Source: Fictibacillus barbaricus
Lineage (GTDB): Bacteria; Bacillota; Bacilli; Bacillales; Fictibacillaceae
NCBI RefSeq assembly: GCF_014635025.1
Contig: NZ_BMCE01000002.1
Location: forward strand, 930,001 to 994,000
Direction of reading: 5' to 3'
Length of the DNA stretch: 64,000 nt
Shown: one piece after another, positions 35,542-43,642 of the stretch
Layout: each line of letters opens with the position of its first letter
Position numbering within the stretch: the stretch's first letter is position 1
Made by a program: the position numbers and the translations under genes
The notes under the pieces: model-generated
Database searches by the model: none
The model's input: only the letters and a program-made list of their open reading frames with translations
Told to the model about the DNA's origin: nothing

Positions 35542-35547
35542 GTTTAT

Positions 35548-35577
35548 AATATACACCAAAAGGAATATACGTGTAAA
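35548..35577 (-). promoter_or_regulatory. Promoter of the arsR-like gene, giving a leaderless transcript
   Basis: Minus strand TTTACA (35577-35572), 18 bp, TATATT (35553-35548); the expected start point is at or within a base or two of the ATG at 35541. Two ATATTCC repeats 16 bp apart around the -35 region are candidate half-sites for the regulator itself. Confidence 0.6.
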
Positions 35578-35812
35578 GGAATATATAAAAATTTCTAAAA
35601 TAAATTTCCACACAAATATATCTATATAATTTAGAGTAAATATAAACAAAGAATTAGATTTGCTTTACCCATTCTAAAAAAGATGTTAGATTCCACAAAT
35701 TATGACTTGTAATTACCTTTATCAAAGTTATAATTTTTGTATATATATTAAAATTCTGGATCTAAATATAATTTCTAGATAATTTAATCGGAAAGTTTTC
35801 AGGGGGGTCAAC

Positions 35813-36511
35813 GTGAGAAAAATATTACCGGGGTCCATTTTATCCTATACCCAATATGGATATTATAAAGTAGCGAAAACCATAAAGAGCCGTTGTCCAA
35901 AGTGTAGCAAATCAGGATTATTTACATTGAAAGCTAATTTTTATTTGGTCAATAAAACAGGTTTGTTTGCTGAAGGCATTTGTTCCGATTGTAAAAAAAC
36001 ATCAGAGTTTGTCATTATGCTAAATGATTCAAATCGCACTAAAGAAGAAGCAGAAGTTTACATATATGACCCAACAGCTTCAAAAGATTCTCTGGAGCAA
36101 ATGGAGCGGGATCCTAATATAGCGAAAGACCTTTTAAGGGCGTATATTTCGGTATTGAACGTGAGTCAGTCAAAAGATAATTCCGCAACGGCTGTTATGT
36201 CAAAACGCGTTTTAGAAAGTATCCTTAAGAACTTCCTTGGTGAAAAAAGTAAAGGTCAGACACTTTCTCAGCAGTTTGAGCAGCTGCCTAAACATGTTGA
36301 TTTTACTACACCTCTTAAAACGTTAAGCCATCTTGTTCATCCCGACAGTCCTTTTAATGAAATGCTTGACCTCGAACGAGAGATTGATGACGACTCGGTT
36401 GCCTTATTAATTGAACTATTAGAAAGCCTGATCGATTATTTATTTGTTCTTCCTGGAAAGATTGAATCGGTCACTCAAACCCTTGAGCAAAAATGGAATA
36501 AAACAAAATAG
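35813..36511 (+). CDS. DUF4145-like protein with N-terminal zinc finger
   Basis: 232 residues from GTG with GGGGGG ahead. Cysteine pairs CPKC (about 28-31) and CSDC (about 57-60) form a zinc ribbon; the C-terminal half is helical with MSKRVLESILKNFLGEK and KTLSHLVHPDSPFNEM, as in DUF4145 proteins, which often sit near nucleases or restriction genes. No such gene is adjacent here. The surrounding DNA is AT-rich. Function unknown. Confidence 0.7.
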   Translation: MRKILPGSILSYTQYGYYKVAKTIKSRCPKCSKSGLFTLKANFYLVNKTGLFAEGICSDCKKTSEFVIMLNDSNRTKEEAEVYIYDPTASKDSLEQMERDPNIAKDLLRAYISVLNVSQSKDNSATAVMSKRVLESILKNFLGEKSKGQTLSQQFEQLPKHVDFTTPLKTLSHLVHPDSPFNEMLDLEREIDDDSVALLIELLESLIDYLFVLPGKIESVTQTLEQKWNKTK

Positions 36512-36512
36512 A

Positions 36513-36562
36513 TAACAAGCTGGAGCCAATAATCATTCATCGGACTTCAGCTTGTTTTTTTA
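36513..36562. terminator. Terminator between DUF4145-like and kinase genes
   Basis: AACAAGCTGGAGCC, loop, GGACTTCAGCTTGTT and TTTTTT. Lies over the stop of the convergent gene. Confidence 0.75.
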
Positions 36563-37501
36563 TTGATTGAGAAATAGTTTATTTCGTACATTCTTACAAA
36601 GGTGTTTCTGACAGAGCTCTTTAAAGATCTGTACGGTACCCAGAAAAGACTCACTAAAGTTCCCGTCCACAATCGTCCAGCATGTAGCGAGCACCGCATG
36701 AGAATACATTCTAAGAAGCAGCCTCTCTTTATCTAGTTTCAGTTCATCTACGAATATATCAACCCGGCTTTCCGTAAACTCTATCAAGTTCTGCCCAGGT
36801 AATTTGTTAAGCATAAATTGAACAGCCTCATATTCACGGTCTCCGATCAATCCTTTAGGATCAATGACAGCCCATGAATCACCTTTTTTTAAGATATTGA
36901 AATGATGCAGATCACCATGCAGCATATATGGATGTTCAATTGTGTTATTCAAGTATTCAAAAATGTTTAGCGCTTCTAGCATACTCTCCTTGGGAATAGG
37001 GTCAAAACCATTGTTATGCTTATGATAAATTCGTTTTAGGCTGTCTTCGCGATCAACCACTGTTGGAAGTGTAGATCTTGATGGAGCCTGAACGATCAAC
37101 TTTTTCATCACATGTGCTGCAATTCGCGTTGCTTCCTTATCATCTTCTAAAACAGCTAGTGTATGACCAGGCTGAAGCCTTTCTAGAATCATGATCCCTT
37201 TTTCCACGTCATAATCAATCACTTGAACAGCCCCCTTCCCTTTCATGTGGAGAAGTGCCTCAAGTTCAGCCTGAAACTCATGATCTGAAAGTACAATCTT
37301 TAAAACTACTTCTTGGCCGTCCTTTTTTATCGCAGGAGCAACAAAATTGTAGGAGAGATCAAAAGGTTCTTGAACATACATGTTATATCTTTGCTCACAC
37401 TCTGCTATCAACTGATTAAAATTTTGCAGAAACTCCGCTGCTTTATCTCCATGAACGCCCTTTATCGTATTTATATATTTTTCTGGCAAACGGATACGCA
37501 T
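36560..37501 (-). CDS. Aminoglycoside phosphotransferase-like kinase (APH(6)/streptomycin kinase type)
   Basis: 313 residues from ATG 37501 behind AAAAGGAG. Protein-kinase-like APH fold: VLKIVL for the ATP lysine, MILERLQPGHTLAVL hinge, catalytic loop YMLHGDLHHFNILKKG (Asp and Asn), and the metal site WAVIDPKGLIGDREYE. The order matches streptomycin 6-kinase relatives, yet chromosomal copies in Bacilli often act on other hydroxylated metabolites. Whether it gives resistance cannot be told from sequence. Confidence 0.88.
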   Translation of the reverse strand: MRIRLPEKYINTIKGVHGDKAAEFLQNFNQLIAECEQRYNMYVQEPFDLSYNFVAPAIKKDGQEVVLKIVLSDHEFQAELEALLHMKGKGAVQVIDYDVEKGIMILERLQPGHTLAVLEDDKEATRIAAHVMKKLIVQAPSRSTLPTVVDREDSLKRIYHKHNNGFDPIPKESMLEALNIFEYLNNTIEHPYMLHGDLHHFNILKKGDSWAVIDPKGLIGDREYEAVQFMLNKLPGQNLIEFTESRVDIFVDELKLDKERLLLRMYSHAVLATCWTIVDGNFSESFLGTVQIFKELCQKHLCKNVRNKLFLNQ

Positions 37502-37653
37502 CGTTTTTCTCCTTTTGCAGTTGTTTACTTTATCCATTTCAACCATAGCACAATTTATTTCTGACTTTTTTCAAAAATTTCTGCAAACGCGTATAATTAT
37601 CCTTAATGAATTCGTCGTACAAAGTGAACGATAAAATAAAGGAGGTACTACAT

Positions 37654-38592
37654 TTGTCTAAACCTAAAACAAATACCCTGTACGAGAAATCAATCGAGCT
37701 TCGCCAAAGATTTGACGAGGAGATTCGTAATTTTAGTGATGGGTTATGGAACTATTGCAGATATCTAACAGGTTCCCCATGGGATGGTGAAGATCTTTAT
37801 CAAGAAACGATGCTTAAAGCACTTGGAGGTCTTTATACAAGATGGCATCCTGTAAATCTCAAATCCTATCTTTATCGAACAGCTACTAATGCGTGGATTG
37901 ACTACTGTCGAAGAGAAAAGCGAAACTTAGGAGTATTAGTTGAAGCTGAAGAACCAACTGAAGAATTTGTTGACACTCACAATATTGAAGAAGCACTTGA
38001 AAAGCTTTATGAACTTTTCACACCCAGGCAGACCGCCGTATTTTTATTGATGGAAGTCTTTCAGTTTAAAGCCGAAGAAGTAGCGAACATAGTTAAAACA
38101 ACGCCAGGAGCGGTTTACGCAGCAACCAACAGAATGAAAAAGAAGCTAAAAAAGATTGAGTTTGAAACGCATAAGCCACAGAGTAAAGATAGTCCACAAA
38201 AATCTAAAATCATTCAAGCTTATCTCAATGCGTTCAACAGAGGTGATCTAGAAGGCATGCTTTCACTCATTAGTGATTACCCACATTACGAAGCATCATT
38301 AGGATTCGTTGAAGTAAATAAGGAAGAAATGCGCAATGGGTCGCTTATGTACGGATTGCCTGGCCACCGTGCCATTGAATGTATGCTGTGGGGTAAAGCT
38401 GTTATTGTAGTCCTTGCCGATTCAGATCAAGGACCGCTTATCCACGATATTCAATATCAGGAAGTAGAAAATAACAAAATTGTTTATCACAGAAGCTTTT
38501 TCTTTAGAAAAGAATTCATATTGGCTGCTTCAAAAGAATTAGGATATGCCGCCCAGTTGAACAAACCACCCCTTAACTGGGTAGATAAATAA
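37654..38592 (+). CDS. ECF sigma factor with C-terminal SnoaL-like domain (ECF41/SigJ type)
   Basis: 312 residues from TTG 37654, 7 bp behind AAAGGAGG; a longer frame from 37606 covers the leader. Sigma region 2 lies at about 25-95 (YCRYLTGSPWDGEDLYQETMLKA and YLYRTATNAWIDYCRREKR) and region 4 at about 130-180 (LFTPRQTAVFLLMEVFQFKAEEVANIV). A SnoaL/NTF2-like domain follows (about 195-305; IIQAYLNAFNRGDLEGMLSLI). In ECF41-like sigma factors this domain modulates activity in place of an anti-sigma factor, which fits the lack of an anti-sigma gene here. Confidence 0.88.
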   Translation: MSKPKTNTLYEKSIELRQRFDEEIRNFSDGLWNYCRYLTGSPWDGEDLYQETMLKALGGLYTRWHPVNLKSYLYRTATNAWIDYCRREKRNLGVLVEAEEPTEEFVDTHNIEEALEKLYELFTPRQTAVFLLMEVFQFKAEEVANIVKTTPGAVYAATNRMKKKLKKIEFETHKPQSKDSPQKSKIIQAYLNAFNRGDLEGMLSLISDYPHYEASLGFVEVNKEEMRNGSLMYGLPGHRAIECMLWGKAVIVVLADSDQGPLIHDIQYQEVENNKIVYHRSFFFRKEFILAASKELGYAAQLNKPPLNWVDK

Positions 38593-38602
38593 AAGTACAC
38601 CT

Positions 38603-38636
38603 TTAATCTGGTCCGTGTAAGGATCAGATTTTTTAT
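38603..38636 (+). terminator. Terminator after the ECF sigma factor gene
   Basis: AATCTGGTCC, 6-nt loop, GGATCAGATT, TTTTT. Confidence 0.8.
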
Positions 38637-38747
38637 TTAGTTCTTTATTGACAGCTATTAAACAAAATCATATTATGTTTATAAATAAACAAACAAATTA
38701 AAATAATATTAATTATTTAATAAACAAAAATAGAAGGTGTTTATATT

Positions 38748-39497
38748 ATGAGGGAAATCACGGAAACATTTTGGGACTCATCACTTGAGGAACTTAAACA
38801 AGGTTATATCGAAGAAACACATTCCTTTGTGTGCCTTCTCTGCGGTAAACAAGTTGAGAAAGGCATCATCTATCCTCTTAACGACGTTCTATATGAAGCA
38901 GAAAGATTTATGCGTTACCACATAGAAAGCGAACATGGATCTGTTTTTGATTACCTGCTGAGTTTGAACAAAAAACTGACTGGACTCACAGACCACCAGA
39001 GCAATCTGCTTCGTCTGTTTTATGAAGGAAAAAATGATAAAGATATACAAAAAGAGTTAGAGATCGGCAGTGCTTCAACGATCCGTCACCACCGATTTGC
39101 TTTGAAGGAAAAAGAAAGACAAGCGAAGATTTTCTTGACGTTGATGGATCTTTTAAAAGAAAAAGACAAACATGCACCCGCAATAGTTCCACCTCATAAA
39201 ACAGCCAACATGCTGGATGTCCGCTATGACATAACCCATGAGGAATCCGAAAAGGTAGTTAAGAAATGTTTTAAAGACGGACGGCTTATCAACTTTCCAC
39301 GGAAAGAAAAACAAAAACTTGTTGTGCTAAGACAAATCACAAATCAGATAGATCCTGAACAAACATACAGCGAAAAAGCATTAAACGAGATTCTTAAATC
39401 CATTTACGAGGACTTTGTGACGATTCGAAGATACTTAATCGAATACGGATTCCTCGATAGAAAACCAGATGGCAGTGCGTATTGGATAAAGAAATAA
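38748..39497 (+). CDS. DUF2087-family transcription regulator with zinc-finger and HTH
   Basis: 249 residues. N-terminal CLLC with HIESEH 35 residues later (Cys about 29 and 32, His about 58 and 63) looks like a zinc site. A LuxR-type helix-turn-helix follows (LTDHQSNLLRLFYEGKNDKDIQKELEIGSASTIRHHRFAL, about 78-115). The C-terminal DUF2087 domain has DGRLINFPRKEKQKLVVLRQI and KALNEILKSIYEDFVTIRRYLIEYGFLDR. A transcription factor of unknown target; first of three codirectional genes with a GIY-YIG protein and an SRPBCC protein. Confidence 0.85.
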   Translation: MREITETFWDSSLEELKQGYIEETHSFVCLLCGKQVEKGIIYPLNDVLYEAERFMRYHIESEHGSVFDYLLSLNKKLTGLTDHQSNLLRLFYEGKNDKDIQKELEIGSASTIRHHRFALKEKERQAKIFLTLMDLLKEKDKHAPAIVPPHKTANMLDVRYDITHEESEKVVKKCFKDGRLINFPRKEKQKLVVLRQITNQIDPEQTYSEKALNEILKSIYEDFVTIRRYLIEYGFLDRKPDGSAYWIKK

Positions 39498-39514
39498 GAA
39501 AGGATGAATGAACC

Positions 39515-39874
39515 TTGCAGACAAAAAAAGAACTAAAGCAACTTTATAAAGAAACACCTATTGAAGCTGGTGTATATCAAATTAAGAATACGATCAACAA
39601 TAAGTCCTTTGTTGCCAGCACGAGAAATCTTAAAACGCTAAACGGAGTTAGATTCACTTTAGAAAATAACACACACATGAATAAAGAGCTTCAACAAGAA
39701 TGGAATCAATACGGGAAAGAAGCCTTTATCTTTGAAACGTTAGAAATCCTGAAAAAGAAAAAGGAAGGATTTTTCGACGAGAAACGCGAACTACAAAAAT
39801 TAGAAGAGAAATGGTTGGATCACATCCAGCCGTATGGAGGTCAAGGGTACAATAAAGAGAGAACCAACGAATGA
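39515..39874 (+). CDS. GIY-YIG nuclease-family protein
   Basis: 119 residues, TTG start behind AAAGGATG. The GIY-YIG core is seen as AGVYQIKNTINNKSFVASTRNL (the 'YIG' is degenerate: FVAS), with a later EEKWLDHIQPYGGQGYNKE. In this subgroup, common next to DUF2087 regulators in Bacilli, the second tyrosine-glycine is changed, so nuclease activity is uncertain. 17 bp behind the regulator gene, hence one operon. Confidence 0.82.
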   Translation: MQTKKELKQLYKETPIEAGVYQIKNTINNKSFVASTRNLKTLNGVRFTLENNTHMNKELQQEWNQYGKEAFIFETLEILKKKKEGFFDEKRELQKLEEKWLDHIQPYGGQGYNKERTNE

Positions 39875-39908
39875 ATAGTTCAGGGAGACATTAGGAAGGA
39901 GTTTTACT

Positions 39909-40373
39909 ATGACAATAACTCTAAATAGTACGCCAGTTGTTAAAGCAGAAATGATGATTCGAAAACCTGTAAATGATGTATTTCAAGCATTTATCGAACC
40001 AAGTACTACAACTAAATTCTGGTTTACAAAAAGCAGCGGAAGATTAGAAAAAGGTAAGCATGTGCGCTGGGAGTGGGAGATGTATGGTGTATCCGATAAC
40101 ATCTTTGTAAAAGATATTGAAGAAAATAAGCGGATATTTATCGAGTCTTCAGATGGAACAACAGTTGAGTGGATATTCACACCACGTAATGAACAAGAAA
40201 CCATGGTCAGCATTTCAAATTCAGGATTCAGTGGGAACGGCGATGAAATTGCAGCCCGAGCCATTGACTCGATGGGCGGCTATACGATGGTACTGTGCGG
40301 ATTAAAAGCTTATTTAGAACACAGCATCATCTTAAATCTCGTGCTAGACAAAGCCCCCGACTATCACATATAA
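39909..40373 (+). CDS. SRPBCC (AHSA1-like) protein
   Basis: 154 residues. START-like fold: AEMMIRKPVNDVFQAFIEPSTTTKFWFTKSSGRLEKG, here in pieces AEMMIRKPVNDVFQAF and TTTKFWFTKSSGRLEKG, then KHVRWEWEMYG and WIFTPRNEQETMVSISNSGF. The WW of the other two family members in this window is replaced by FWF. Last gene of the DUF2087/GIY-YIG unit with its own ribosome site AAGGAG and a terminator behind it. Confidence 0.85.
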   Translation: MTITLNSTPVVKAEMMIRKPVNDVFQAFIEPSTTTKFWFTKSSGRLEKGKHVRWEWEMYGVSDNIFVKDIEENKRIFIESSDGTTVEWIFTPRNEQETMVSISNSGFSGNGDEIAARAIDSMGGYTMVLCGLKAYLEHSIILNLVLDKAPDYHI

Positions 40374-40377
40374 CCTT

Positions 40378-40407
40378 CAAAAAGGACCTGTCCATTAGGT
40401 CCTTTTA
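40378..40407. terminator. Terminator after the SRPBCC gene
   Basis: AAAGGACCT, 7-nt loop, AGGTCCTTT; A- and T-runs on both sides so it also serves the convergent gene. Confidence 0.8.
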
Positions 40408-40964
40408 TAGATTGAATGTTTCCTTGATTTGAGCTGCAACCTCATCTGGACTGAGGTATGTGTTGTTTATCCGCAGGTAGTTCTTCCTTTTGATCTCCCC
40501 ATCAAGCGAGTTCAGCCTGTATTTATCCATCGATGTCTTTAGATCATTCTCTGACCATTCTAGGTTTCGTTTGGTCGGTTTATGTTGTAAACGGTGTGGC
40601 GTCGTATTTCTCTTTAGTCTTGTTTGCAGATCTGACTCAAGTTCTACGAAATAGATCGCTGCACCTGCTTCCTCAAACACCTGGCAAACACTCTCTACAA
40701 AATCCCAGTCGGATTGGTAGTTAAACGCCCAAACATAAGTAAAGACCATGCCGTATTGATCGCTGTCAGCAAATGATTTAAAGATCTCAGAACGAAACAA
40801 GTTGACGAGCCTCTTCCCTTCTTTTGTTCCATAATCAAAAAAGGACTAACAAGATCGATCGTCATATGGTTGTGAAACAGCTTTAGCTCTGTCGTTTTTT
40901 CTAATGCATGCCCAACCGTCATTTTGCCAACGGCTTGCGGTCCAAATAATAGAACCAACTTCAT
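40405..40964 (-). pseudogene. P-loop kinase-like (AAA/CPT-type) gene with a frameshift
   Basis: Two overlapping frames together make one protein of about 185 residues. Frame one (start 40964) has the P-loop LLFGPQAVGKMTVG and FHNHMTIDLVSPF; frame two carries on with LVNLFRSEIFKSFADSDQYGMVFTYVWAFNY and the C-terminal NNTYLSPDEVAAQIKETFNL. The break is at a run of six A on the plus strand (40837-40842); one more base would restore SPFFDYGTKEGKRLV. It is a disrupted gene or a sequencing error in a homopolymer. Intact relatives are small nucleotide-binding proteins of the shikimate-kinase/chloramphenicol-phosphotransferase-like group. Confidence 0.85.
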
Positions 40965-40987
40965 GATGTTTCACCTCAAGTACTGTT

Positions 40988-41197
40988 TTATTTTTTTGCA
41001 AACGACAGTCCTTTTTCGTTTAGTGCTTCACGCAGCTGCCCCATTGCTTTCGGCCCCATTCCGTGTAAGTCCATAAGGTCTTTTTCCGGCCACTTCGCTA
41101 ATTGTTCTATCGTAAAGATGTCAGCACCTGCAAGTGCTCGCTGTGCTGGTTTAGCTAACTTTGAGGGTAGATTTGTTTGATGCTTTTCCACTGTCAT
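40988..41197 (-). CDS. Small helix-hairpin-helix protein resembling RNA polymerase alpha C-terminal domain
   Basis: 69 residues: LPSKLAKPAQRALAGADIFTIEQLAKWPEKDLMDLHGMGPKAMGQLREAL in total; parts LAKPAQRALAGADIFTIEQLA and LHGMGPKAMGQLREAL match the HhH layout of the alpha-CTD (LSVRAxNxLxxAGIxTxxEL...GxGxKSLxEI). Such single-domain proteins bind DNA without sequence specificity. Ribosome site AAGGAGC is 7 bp from the ATG. Found between DUF3147 and the broken kinase gene. Confidence 0.8.
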   Translation of the reverse strand: MTVEKHQTNLPSKLAKPAQRALAGADIFTIEQLAKWPEKDLMDLHGMGPKAMGQLREALNEKGLSFAKK

Positions 41198-41209
41198 ACT
41201 CTCAGCTCC

Positions 41210-41557
41210 TTATATCATGCTTTTGATAAATTTCACCGCTGCTTCTTGAAGCAGAATACATATTAGCCACCCACCTATGCCTAACGCTAGACACATTATT
41301 AATGAAAGTGAATGTTTTAATGAGAAATACACAATAAGCAATAAAACGGCTGTAGCGGGGAAACCCCAGAGAACACCTAAGGCAAATTTACTTAAATTCG
41401 CTGTTTGTTCACCTTGGACATATAGCCAGATGATGCTTAACAAACTAACAAGCGGCAATGCTGCAACCACTCCGCCATACGCAGGAAACCTTCTTGCTAC
41501 TTCCGTAACGATCGCAATAATTCCTGCAGAGATTATGATTTTCATTATTACATACAT
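41210..41557 (-). CDS. DUF3147-family membrane protein
   Basis: 115 residues with four hydrophobic helices and the conserved EVARRFPAYGGVVAALPLVSLLSI block (positions about 19-42). The start overlaps the 3' end of the marR-type gene by 10 bp; another in-frame ATG four codons later (41545) is possible. Translational coupling with the regulator is likely, since no ribosome site of its own is seen. Function unknown; some homologues sit next to efflux systems. Confidence 0.82.
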   Translation of the reverse strand: MYVIMKIIISAGIIAIVTEVARRFPAYGGVVAALPLVSLLSIIWLYVQGEQTANLSKFALGVLWGFPATAVLLLIVYFSLKHSLSLIMCLALGIGGWLICILLQEAAVKFIKSMI

Positions 41558-41961
41558 GTCTTTGCACGCTCGCTTAACAGTTTAAAAGCTTGGATAACCA
41601 ACTCTTTCTCTTTCTCATTCATCTCATTAAGGATTTTATTCAGTCTTTCTTCATCAAGACTTGTGTTCTGGTAAAGAACATCTTTTCCTAGTTCGGTTAA
41701 GGCAAGCAACACTTTTCTCTCATCAAGAGGATCACGTTTTTTTATAATGTAGTTCTTCCCCAGCAGCCGTTTCACATGTTCGGAAGCCGTATTATGAGAG
41801 ATTTGAAGATACGAAGCCACATCATTCACACCAATCGATTCCTTCTTTTCAATAAGCTGCAGGATTCGAACAACTTGGTGAGTAATCTTTTCACCATGGG
41901 GATAATGCAGGTGAAAATATATGTCTGTCCAATATTGGTTTACTTCTAAGGCCTGAGACAA
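41548..41961 (-). CDS. MarR-family transcriptional regulator
   Basis: 137 residues from TTG with AAAGGAG 8 bp ahead. Winged helix: VNDVASYLQISHNTASEHVKRLLGKNYIIKKRDPLDERKVLLALTELGK, with recognition helix NTASEHVKRLL at about 57-67 and wing DPLDERKV. It overlaps the DUF3147 gene, so this membrane protein is its likely target. An inverted repeat around its -10 element points to autoregulation. Confidence 0.9.
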   Translation of the reverse strand: MSQALEVNQYWTDIYFHLHYPHGEKITHQVVRILQLIEKKESIGVNDVASYLQISHNTASEHVKRLLGKNYIIKKRDPLDERKVLLALTELGKDVLYQNTSLDEERLNKILNEMNEKEKELVIQAFKLLSERAKTCM

Positions 41962-41974
41962 TTATGTCACTCCT

Positions 41975-42015
41975 TTATATCGTACTAAATGATTATATCT
42001 TATTATACGATATAA
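41975..42015. promoter_or_regulatory. Inverted-repeat operator of the marR-type gene
   Basis: TTATATCGTA (41975-41984) and TACGATATAA (42006-42015) are exact inverted copies with 21 bp between them; a minus-strand TATAAT lies in between. Binding here would cover the promoter. Confidence 0.7.
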
Positions 42016-42144
42016 ATTGTATCATAAATCAATTTTGATGCAAGAAAACGAAATAATTCCTAAGATAAATAGAATTAACAGAATTCCGGGAATAAGAAAG
42101 AAGCCCAGCGAGGTTCAATAATCACAAGCCCCGTAAGCGCTTGT

Positions 42145-42198
42145 ATCACATTTCCATCACACAACCATCACAAAACGTTCACAAAACCCTTTTGTAAT
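42145..42198 (+). promoter_or_regulatory. PhoP-box-like repeats and -10 element upstream of the heme O synthase gene
   Basis: ATCACA at 42145, 42156 and 42167 and TTCACA at 42178, each 11 bp apart, i.e. (A/T)TCACA-N5 four times. That is the spacing and near-consensus (TT-A/C-ACA-N5) of Bacillus PhoP boxes. TGTAAT at 42193-42198 may be the -10. An extra ATCACA is at 42121. Confidence 0.65.
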
Positions 42199-42301
42199 GT
42201 GCGCTCAGGTGTTCTATCATTTGAACTGGGAATTCATTTAATGCTTTAATAGAGGAGTATTTAAGGTTACACTATATGGATAATATAGAGAGAGAAATAT
42301 T

Positions 42302-43237
42302 GTGAAGATGGTGTCTTATAGTATGGAGAGAAGTGTAAGTTTAGAAAAACAAAAACGGTCAGCGGTTCTGTCACAAACAGTGAAAACAGGTATTATCAAG
42401 TCAAACCTCGTTCCCATGTTTGCGGGACTCACGCTGGCTTTATATACGTACGATATCGACCCTGGCACGAAATTATTAGATGTACTCTTCGTCTTGATCG
42501 GTACGATTCTAGTCATTGGTGCTGCTGGTACGTTCAACAACGTATATGACAGGGACATCGATGCGATCATGGAGAGAACAAAAGGCAGACCCACTGTCAC
42601 GGGAGAGATCAACACGAAATCAGCTATAGTGCTTGGTGTTATCATGGCTGTACTCGGTATTGTGGCTCTTGCTTTTACTACGCCACTCGCTGCCCTGTTA
42701 GGCTTTCTGGGGTTATTCTTTTACGTTGTTCCGTACACGATGTGGAGTAAAAGGCGTACTATCTACAACACAGAGATCGGCAGCATCTCTGGAGCGATGC
42801 CTCCATTAATCGGGTGGGCGGCTATGACCGGAACTCTTGCACATCCCGCTATTGCGGCATTATTCATCATTCAAGTGATCTGGCAGATGCCACACTTTTA
42901 TGCGATTGCGATCCGCCGGCATGATGAGTATAAAGCAGCAAGAATTCCGATGCTTCCTGTCGTAAAAGGCATTAAGAGAACGTATACGCAAACTAACATC
43001 TACTTGGTGCTCTTAAGCTTAACGAGTTTTCTATTCCTGCCGCTAAGTTTAGGATTAACGTTAGTGGCACTGCTCATGAATGTAGGATGGCTCGTTTTGA
43101 GCATCTACGGTTACAAAAAGAACAAGGATTCAGAGAAATGGGCGAAGCTGCTATTTATCTATTCTCTTATTCACATGACGATCCTTTTCTCAACTGTCAT
43201 CGTCTACTCCCTTGTTGGGATTTTTATCTTAAAATAA
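42302..43237 (+). CDS. ctaB: Protoheme IX farnesyltransferase (heme O synthase)
   Basis: 311 residues, UbiA prenyltransferase fold with about nine helices. First Asp-rich motif AAGTFNNVYDRDIDAIMERTKGRPTVTGEI (pieces FNNVYDRDID and RTKGRPTVTG), second region KRRTIYNTEIGSISGAMPPLIGW and IWQMPHFYAIAIRRHDEYKAARIPMLPV. It moves a farnesyl group to heme B to make heme O for terminal oxidases. It stands apart from any ctaCDEF cluster, so it may be the second ctaB paralogue (cyoE2-like) many Bacilli have. GTG start is assumed; an ATG seven codons later (42323) is also possible. Confidence 0.93.
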   Translation: MKMVSYSMERSVSLEKQKRSAVLSQTVKTGIIKSNLVPMFAGLTLALYTYDIDPGTKLLDVLFVLIGTILVIGAAGTFNNVYDRDIDAIMERTKGRPTVTGEINTKSAIVLGVIMAVLGIVALAFTTPLAALLGFLGLFFYVVPYTMWSKRRTIYNTEIGSISGAMPPLIGWAAMTGTLAHPAIAALFIIQVIWQMPHFYAIAIRRHDEYKAARIPMLPVVKGIKRTYTQTNIYLVLLSLTSFLFLPLSLGLTLVALLMNVGWLVLSIYGYKKNKDSEKWAKLLFIYSLIHMTILFSTVIVYSLVGIFILK

Positions 43238-43274
43238 AAAATGCTCAGAGTCTCGCACTCTGGGCATTTTTTTC
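43236..43274. terminator. Terminator between ctaB and the truncated haemoglobin gene
   Basis: AAATGCTCAGAGT, short loop, CACTCTGGGCATTTT with T-run; bidirectional position between convergent genes. Confidence 0.85.
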
Positions 43275-43279
43275 GTCCA

Positions 43280-43642
43280 CTATTTATAGAGAATATCGTC
43301 TCTTAAGGAAGCGACTTTCGTTAATGCTGTATCAATATCAGCCTCTTCTACTCCGAAGTGAGCCAGGGCGTCGTGCAGATGTTTCGCGATCGCATTAAAA
43401 TGCTCGGGCTGCAGATTTAAACCTTCATGAGCCTTAGCCATCGATTTACCTGTGTACTGTTTAGGGCCACCTAAAGCAAAACTGATAAATTTGGTCTGAT
43501 GGCTTTTTTGCTTTTCCATATCGGTATGCTCAAAGAAACGATTGACCGTTTCATCTTTTAACACCAATTCAGAATAAAAGTAATCTACCACTTTTGCCAC
43601 TGCTTCCTCGCCGCCAACTTTTTCATAAAGCGTTTGCTGCAT
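43280..43642 (-). CDS. Group 1 truncated haemoglobin
   Basis: 120 residues from ATG 43642 (AAAGGAGAG ahead). The 2/2 globin pattern is seen: LYEKVGGEEAVAKVVDYFYSELV, the FF pair (36-37) in RFFEHTDMEKQKSHQTKF, GGPKQYTGKSM and the proximal histidine His72 in KAHEGLNL. Length and motifs fit group 1 (GlbN/trHbN). These bind O2 and NO; in some bacteria they detoxify NO. A nitric oxide synthase gene is 4.3 kb away in this window, which makes an NO-related job reasonable though unproven. Confidence 0.92.
   Translation of the reverse strand: MQQTLYEKVGGEEAVAKVVDYFYSELVLKDETVNRFFEHTDMEKQKSHQTKFISFALGGPKQYTGKSMAKAHEGLNLQPEHFNAIAKHLHDALAHFGVEEADIDTALTKVASLRDDILYK

Noticed and set aside
36560-37501. Calling the APH-like gene an antibiotic resistance determinant
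   Set aside because: The fold is clear but chromosomal relatives in Bacilli often have no resistance role, and nothing around it (integron, transposon) supports it.
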